This document shows, piece after piece, positions 6,649 to 9,959 of a DNA stretch of 9,959 bases; position 1 is the first letter of the stretch; the number at the start of each line of letters is the position of its first letter. The stretch is from Pseudomonadota bacterium (GTDB lineage Bacteria > Desulfobacterota > Anaeroferrophillalia > Anaeroferrophillales > Tharpellaceae), in the NCBI GenBank assembly GCA_030641485.1, contig DAOWHJ010000170.1, positions 1-9,959 of the forward strand, written 5' to 3'. Below the pieces are notes generated by a model that was not told the DNA's origin, searched no databases, and saw only the letters and a list, made by a program, of their open reading frames with translations. The position numbers and the translations under genes are program-made.

Positions 6649-9504
6649 TCAAACCTTAAACGTATTAACCACTTTTTTAAGTTCTTTAGCAATCTCAGAA
6701 AGGGTCGTGGAACCTCCTTTAACTTTGCTACTGTTGTCGAGCATCTCAGTCGAAATCCCACTGACTGAAGTGATATCAAGCGTAATTTCCTGAATCGCAG
6801 ATGAAGCCTGACCTATATTCTCATTGACTTCAACAATTGCCTGAGAGGTCTGAGCCACACTGCCTGCCATCTCACGGGTGGTTACCGACTGTTCCTCGAC
6901 CGCCGCCGAAATTGTCGTAATCATTTCACTGATCTCATTTATGGTCGAAGCTATCTCTTTGATATCTTTGATCGTCACCTGGGTTGACTGTTGGATATCG
7001 TTGATCTCCTTAGTAATCTCTTCGGTCGCAGCCGCAGTCTGCCCCGCCAAAGCCTTAATCTCAGTGGCAACGACAGCAAACCCTCTGCCGGCTTCCCCAG
7101 CTCGGGCGGCCTCAATAGTGGCATTTAAGGCCAAGAGATTAGTTTGAGATGAGATTCCGGCAATCACCTCAGTGACCTTATTAATCTCAAAAGCAGATTT
7201 TTCAAGTTCGGCCACCCGCTCCGAGGCACTTTGCGCCTGAGTTACCGAATTGCGAACAGCCTGATCAACCCGGGCCGTATTTTCCGCAATCTCGGCGATA
7301 GTTGAACTCATCTCTTCAGATGAAGCGGCCACCATATTGGTGTTGGTGGTAGTCTCCTCCATGGCGGCAGCAACCGTATTCATATTGGTCGACATCTCTT
7401 CCGACGCGGCGGCGACAAGATTTGATTTGTCTGATGTTTGCTCAGCCCCCTGACTCATAGCCGTTGAATTTTCGGCCAGTTCATGGGAGGCATCCGCCAC
7501 ATCCTCAGATTTTTCTGCAATATTCTTAATTATGACAGATAAATTTTCCGCCATCTCATTCAGGGCGAGTCCCAAAATCCCGATTTCATCCTTTTGATTA
7601 ATTTCAAGCTTTTGGGTCAGATCTTTTTCCGATAGGGTCTTGGCAAAAGCAACCGCTTTTGCCAACGGCAGGGCTATCTGTCGGGCAACCAAGAAAGCCA
7701 ACAACGCAACCAATACTGCAATCACACAGGCAATAAGCGTGATAGACATAATAATTGACTTAATCGGTGCCTGAACTTCAGCTTCGTCAATTTCAGCCAA
7801 CAAAGCCCAAGTAAAACTGCCTACTTGCACCGGTGTGTAGGCTGAAAGCACCGGATTTCCATTATAATCCATAATTACCTGAGCCCCACTCTCACCGTTC
7901 AAGGCCCGGCGGGACGCCTCAGTATCAACCCCGTTCTGCTCAACGGTACCAGCAAAGGAAGCCGTCACTGAATGGCCATCTTTATCGAGAAACGAATCCG
8001 AGCGCATCAGTTTGTCCGGTCCGACCAGATAAGCTTCACCGGTATCCCCCAAACCCTCGCGAAGTTGCATGATGTGGTTGATCCCCTCCAGAGGCAACTG
8101 CATAGCAATAATCATCTCGAGTTCATTATCATGGCTATCAACAACCGGCTGAGCGATAAAAGCGGCCGGAGTCCCATTTGACGGCGCATAAGGCTTGAAA
8201 TCGACAACCCCATACTGCTTGGTTTTGAGTACAGTTCGAGTTAGTTCTCCGAGATTAGAACTTGCATATTTACCCGCCACCATGTTGGTTTGATAATCGG
8301 CCTCCTTGGTTACGGTATAGAAAACATAACCACTGGAATCGATCAGAAAAAGATCGTAATAGCCATATTTTTCAATATATTTAGCATAAAATTCCTTGCC
8401 CTGCTCATCTACCGGACTGAAGGCCTCGGCCATGTCCATCTCCGCAATAATCGCCCAGGTTAGATCCATCACCTTAAAAGGGGCAAAAACTGAGAGTACG
8501 GGGTTGCCGTTATAGTCAAGAATTACATCCTCACCGTCAGTACCCGCTAGAGCATTTCTAACGGCATCGGTATCAACTTGACCTTTGTCAGGGTTAGCAA
8601 AAGAGGCTTTAAGGGAACGATTTACAGGGTCCAGATAGGAGTCGGAACGCATCAAATAATCCGGGCCAACCAGATAGGACTCCCCGGTTTTTCCGAGACC
8701 GGTTCTAAGAGACATAATCTCATTAATACGATCCGGTGAAAGCTGAACCACCATGACACCGCGCAGCTGATCACCCAAAAAAAGCGGCACTCCAACAAAA
8801 GCGGCCGGTTCACCGTTACTTGGAGCATAGGGACTAAAATCAACAACTGAGCGTTTACGGTTTTTGATCGTCTTATCCCAAATTTTATTAAGGCCGGAGT
8901 CCCGATACGGACCGTTATGCAGGTTGGTACCGAGATCCGACTCCTTAGCCGTCGAATACATGACATGACCATGAGCGGCACAGATCATAAAGACATCGTA
9001 AAAACCAAAGGTTTCCTGGAAGAGTTGGATCTGTTTGCCGTAATGCGACCAGATATTTTCATACTCAGCCGTATTCACATCATAAGGGCCATCAGGTTGA
9101 ACCTTGGTTCGGTTATGGTAATCAAGCAATTGATTATAGAGCTCCTCGACATCCTGACTTTGGGCCAGAATATCAATACCATTAAGAGCTTCATCAAAGT
9201 ACTGATGAAGCTGCGCCATTCGGGCATCATGAACTGCATCAAGGCTTCTGAAGGCACCATCTCGCAATGCGCCCACAGTGTCGACCAACACCCCCATATC
9301 GCCCTGACGTTCAGCAAAATATTTTTCAATCTGCGCCTTCTTGATACTACCGACACTGTTTAACTGATTGAATGACTGCCGCATCAACGCCTTAGATGCC
9401 TGTTGACTGCTCCAGATCCCAACTATTATAAGCGGAATCAGGCCAACCATAAGAAAAAGTCCCATCAATTTTGGCTTCATTTTAATGTTACTTAGTTTGA
9501 TCAT
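6649..9504 (-). CDS. Methyl-accepting chemotaxis protein with tandem dCache-like sensor domains
   Basis: A 951-residue transmembrane chemoreceptor that would signal through CheW/CheA to the flagellar or another Che pathway. It has a membrane helix at about 12-31, a large periplasmic region (about 32-582), a second membrane helix at about 583-607, HAMP (about 605-660) and a long cytoplasmic coiled-coil signalling domain. The conserved hairpin tip is visible at about 785-813 (ISSQTNLLALNATIEAARAG, then GEAGRGFAVVA). Candidate methylation sites with paired Glu occur at 702-703, 716-717 and 730-731, and on the return helix at 870-871. The periplasmic part contains the same dCache-like module twice (about 168-365 and 382-581), with shared motifs such as VVDF-PYAPSNG, YLVGPD-LMRSDS and DYNGNPVLS. 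An extra helical segment of about 135 residues precedes them. No CheR/CheB-tethering pentapeptide is seen at the C-terminus (NTFKV). AGGAGAA lies 6 nt before the ATG. It is the first gene of the cluster, 29 bp ahead of the hybrid kinase. Confidence 0.96.
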   Translation of the reverse strand: MIKLSNIKMKPKLMGLFLMVGLIPLIIVGIWSSQQASKALMRQSFNQLNSVGSIKKAQIEKYFAERQGDMGVLVDTVGALRDGAFRSLDAVHDARMAQLHQYFDEALNGIDILAQSQDVEELYNQLLDYHNRTKVQPDGPYDVNTAEYENIWSHYGKQIQLFQETFGFYDVFMICAAHGHVMYSTAKESDLGTNLHNGPYRDSGLNKIWDKTIKNRKRSVVDFSPYAPSNGEPAAFVGVPLFLGDQLRGVMVVQLSPDRINEIMSLRTGLGKTGESYLVGPDYLMRSDSYLDPVNRSLKASFANPDKGQVDTDAVRNALAGTDGEDVILDYNGNPVLSVFAPFKVMDLTWAIIAEMDMAEAFSPVDEQGKEFYAKYIEKYGYYDLFLIDSSGYVFYTVTKEADYQTNMVAGKYASSNLGELTRTVLKTKQYGVVDFKPYAPSNGTPAAFIAQPVVDSHDNELEMIIAMQLPLEGINHIMQLREGLGDTGEAYLVGPDKLMRSDSFLDKDGHSVTASFAGTVEQNGVDTEASRRALNGESGAQVIMDYNGNPVLSAYTPVQVGSFTWALLAEIDEAEVQAPIKSIIMSITLIACVIAVLVALLAFLVARQIALPLAKAVAFAKTLSEKDLTQKLEINQKDEIGILGLALNEMAENLSVIIKNIAEKSEDVADASHELAENSTAMSQGAEQTSDKSNLVAAASEEMSTNMNTVAAAMEETTTNTNMVAASSEEMSSTIAEIAENTARVDQAVRNSVTQAQSASERVAELEKSAFEINKVTEVIAGISSQTNLLALNATIEAARAGEAGRGFAVVATEIKALAGQTAAATEEITKEINDIQQSTQVTIKDIKEIASTINEISEMITTISAAVEEQSVTTREMAGSVAQTSQAIVEVNENIGQASSAIQEITLDITSVSGISTEMLDNSSKVKGGSTTLSEIAKELKKVVNTFKV
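7309..7434 (-). repeat. Three degenerate 42-bp tandem repeats in the MCP methylation helix
   Basis: Three consecutive 42-bp units (7309-7350, 7351-7392, 7393-7434) encode 14-residue blocks, each with an A-A-x-x-E-E core. The first and third units are most alike at DNA level (catctcttc-ga-g-gcggc). Fourteen residues equals two heptads, so the Glu pairs fall on the same face of the coiled coil. This fits a small internal duplication of a methylation site. Confidence 0.6.
7762..9003 (-). repeat. Duplicated dCache-like sensor module within the MCP gene
   Basis: The stretch coding residues 168-365 (9003-8410) recurs as residues 382-581 (8361-7762), offset by about 214-216 residues. Matching landmarks are FYDVF/YYDLF, DFSPYAPSNG/DFKPYAPSNG, GLGKTGESYLVGPD/GLGDTGEAYLVGPD and LDYNGNPVLS/MDYNGNPVLS. 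The copies differ at many codons, so this is an old duplication rather than a recent or assembly-made one. Confidence 0.85.
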
Positions 9505-9510
9505 GGAAAT

Positions 9511-9517
9511 TTCTCCT
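9511..9517 (-). promoter_or_regulatory. Ribosome binding site of the MCP gene
   Basis: AGGAGAA on the minus strand lies 6 nt before the ATG at 9504 and supports that start. Confidence 0.8.
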
Positions 9518-9540
9518 ATTTATGACTACTTAACACTCCT

Positions 9541-9569
9541 AATATAATCCTTAAATACACCTAAAGCAA
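9541..9569 (-). promoter_or_regulatory. Candidate sigma70-type promoter of the signalling operon
   Basis: On the minus strand TTGCTT (9569-9564, 3 of 6 matches to the -35 consensus) is followed after 17 bp by TATATT (9546-9541, 5 of 6 matches to the -10 consensus). Transcription would begin around 9533-9535, leaving a leader of about 30 nt before the MCP start. It lies just behind the palindromic terminator, where a new promoter is needed. I see no sigma28 or sigma54 pattern in this interval. The AT-richness of the region makes chance matches easy. Confidence 0.45.
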
Positions 9570-9573
9570 AAAC

Positions 9574-9642
9574 AAAAAAACCCCTAAAATAACCCGACAA
9601 AACATCTACGTGAAATAGATGTTTTGTCGGGTTATTTTAGGG
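9574..9642 (-). terminator. Perfect 26-bp inverted repeat with T-rich tail, probable second terminator
   Basis: The arms 9582-9607 and 9617-9642 are exact reverse complements over 26 bp, separated by a 9-nt loop (ACGTGAAAT on the plus strand). On the minus strand the stem is followed by G and seven Ts (9580-9574), then G and more Ts, as expected for Rho-independent termination of transcripts coming from the rRNA side. On the plus strand no T-run follows, so it is directional. The stem is much longer than needed for termination, so another role is possible, such as a dispersed palindromic repeat. Confidence 0.7.
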
Positions 9643-9819
9643 AAAGTTAAAGGTAAACACGGGTAATGCATACAGGAAATGGCTGATGTGTGAAATCAGA
9701 ATTGTAGACGGTGTATATCTAGAGCCCAGGCAGAAAACCGGATTAAAGCAATAAAAACGAAGGTTATAATTACTTTAATCCAGTCGAAGATGTGACTAAA
9801 CTGGTCTTTATTGGCAGAC
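9643..9819. other. Non-coding spacer between the two terminators
   Basis: These roughly 180 bp hold no convincing reading frame (the longest start-to-stop run I checked is about 21 codons and has no ribosome binding site) and no tRNA. The only structure noticed is the stem-loop at 9740-9781. Confidence 0.6.
9740..9781 (-). repeat. AT-rich 13-bp inverted repeat (stem-loop) downstream of the rRNA terminator
   Basis: The arms 9740-9752 and 9769-9781 pair over 13 bp with one exception. The exception is a G-U wobble in minus-strand RNA but an A-C mismatch in plus-strand RNA, so the structure favours minus-strand transcripts. The loop is 16 nt and no T-run follows, so it is not an ordinary terminator. 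It could be a processing site or a chance structure. Confidence 0.4.
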
Positions 9820-9855
9820 AAAAAAAAGCCCCGACAGTCGTTAGACTATCGGGGC
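9820..9855 (-). terminator. Rho-independent terminator of the rRNA operon
   Basis: A 12-bp GC-rich stem (arms 9828-9839 and 9844-9855) closes a 4-nt loop. On the minus strand eight Ts follow (9827-9820). The single non-Watson-Crick pair is a G-U wobble in the minus-strand RNA, fitting that direction. It starts about a dozen bases beyond the 5S rRNA 3' end. Confidence 0.93.
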
Positions 9856-9866
9856 TTAAAAAAAAT

Positions 9867-9959
<93 letters not shown>

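Noticed and set aside
6619..6652. Extended hybrid kinase start at the TTG at 6652
   Set aside because: It overlaps the MCP stop, lacks a nearby ribosome binding site and adds residues before the hydrophobic leader; GAGGAA fits the ATG at 6619 better.
8917..9363. 148-codon plus-strand open frame
   Set aside because: It is antisense to the periplasmic region of the MCP gene; no recognisable domain and no ribosome binding context.
9574..9642. CRISPR repeat or insertion-sequence end
   Set aside because: Only one palindrome, no spaced direct repeats, no transposase frame and no visible target-site duplication.
9585..9674. Short minus-strand frame (about 21 codons) running from the spacer into the palindrome
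   Set aside because: No ribosome binding site, very short, and it crosses the terminator stem.

Overview
The window looks like bacterial chromosomal DNA from a Gram-negative organism. I infer a deltaproteobacterium in the broad sense (Desulfobacterota or Desulfuromonadales-like). This rests on moderate GC, strong AGGAG-type ribosome binding sites, a very large double-sensor chemoreceptor and a dense cluster of multi-domain sensor kinases. No marker here fixes the genus. All recognised genes lie on the minus strand, so the window reads from right to left.

Right end (about 9867-9959): the 3' part of a 5S rRNA gene, presumably the end of an rrn operon. A textbook intrinsic terminator (9820-9855) follows immediately. 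About 180 bp of non-coding DNA comes next and contains an AT-rich stem-loop. A perfect 26-bp inverted repeat with a 9-nt loop and a T-rich tail (9574-9642) follows, and probably acts as a second terminator. A plausible sigma70-type promoter (9541-9569) then leads into the first protein gene.

Minus-strand signalling cluster (9504 down to 1): five genes are packed tightly, with gaps of 29, 58, -4 and 3 bp. In order they are: (1) a 951-residue methyl-accepting chemotaxis protein with two tandem copies of a dCache-like sensor; (2) a 1209-residue BvgS/EvgS-like unorthodox hybrid histidine kinase with two periplasmic SBP_bac_3 (Venus flytrap) domains, kinase core, degenerate receiver, intact receiver and HPt; (3) a 379-residue soluble protein with a receiver fused in front of a histidine kinase core; (4) a 214-residue exported histidine-phosphatase (SixA/phosphoglycerate-mutase superfamily) protein, whose start overlaps the previous stop by ATGA; (5) a membrane histidine kinase with a periplasmic helical sensor, HAMP-like linker and PAS domain, which runs off the left edge after 382 codons.

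Together the genes look like one sensory operon. A chemoreceptor and a hybrid kinase sample the periplasm, a soluble receiver-kinase could pass or reset phosphate from the HPt, and a further membrane kinase adds another input. No DNA-binding or enzymatic output domain is visible, so the target must lie beyond the left edge or elsewhere. The most unusual points are the duplicated dCache module, the PAS-less BvgS-like kinase with a second, degenerate receiver, the exported phosphatase inside a phosphorelay operon, and the long perfect palindrome behind the rRNA terminator. I saw no mobile elements, tRNAs or CRISPR arrays.
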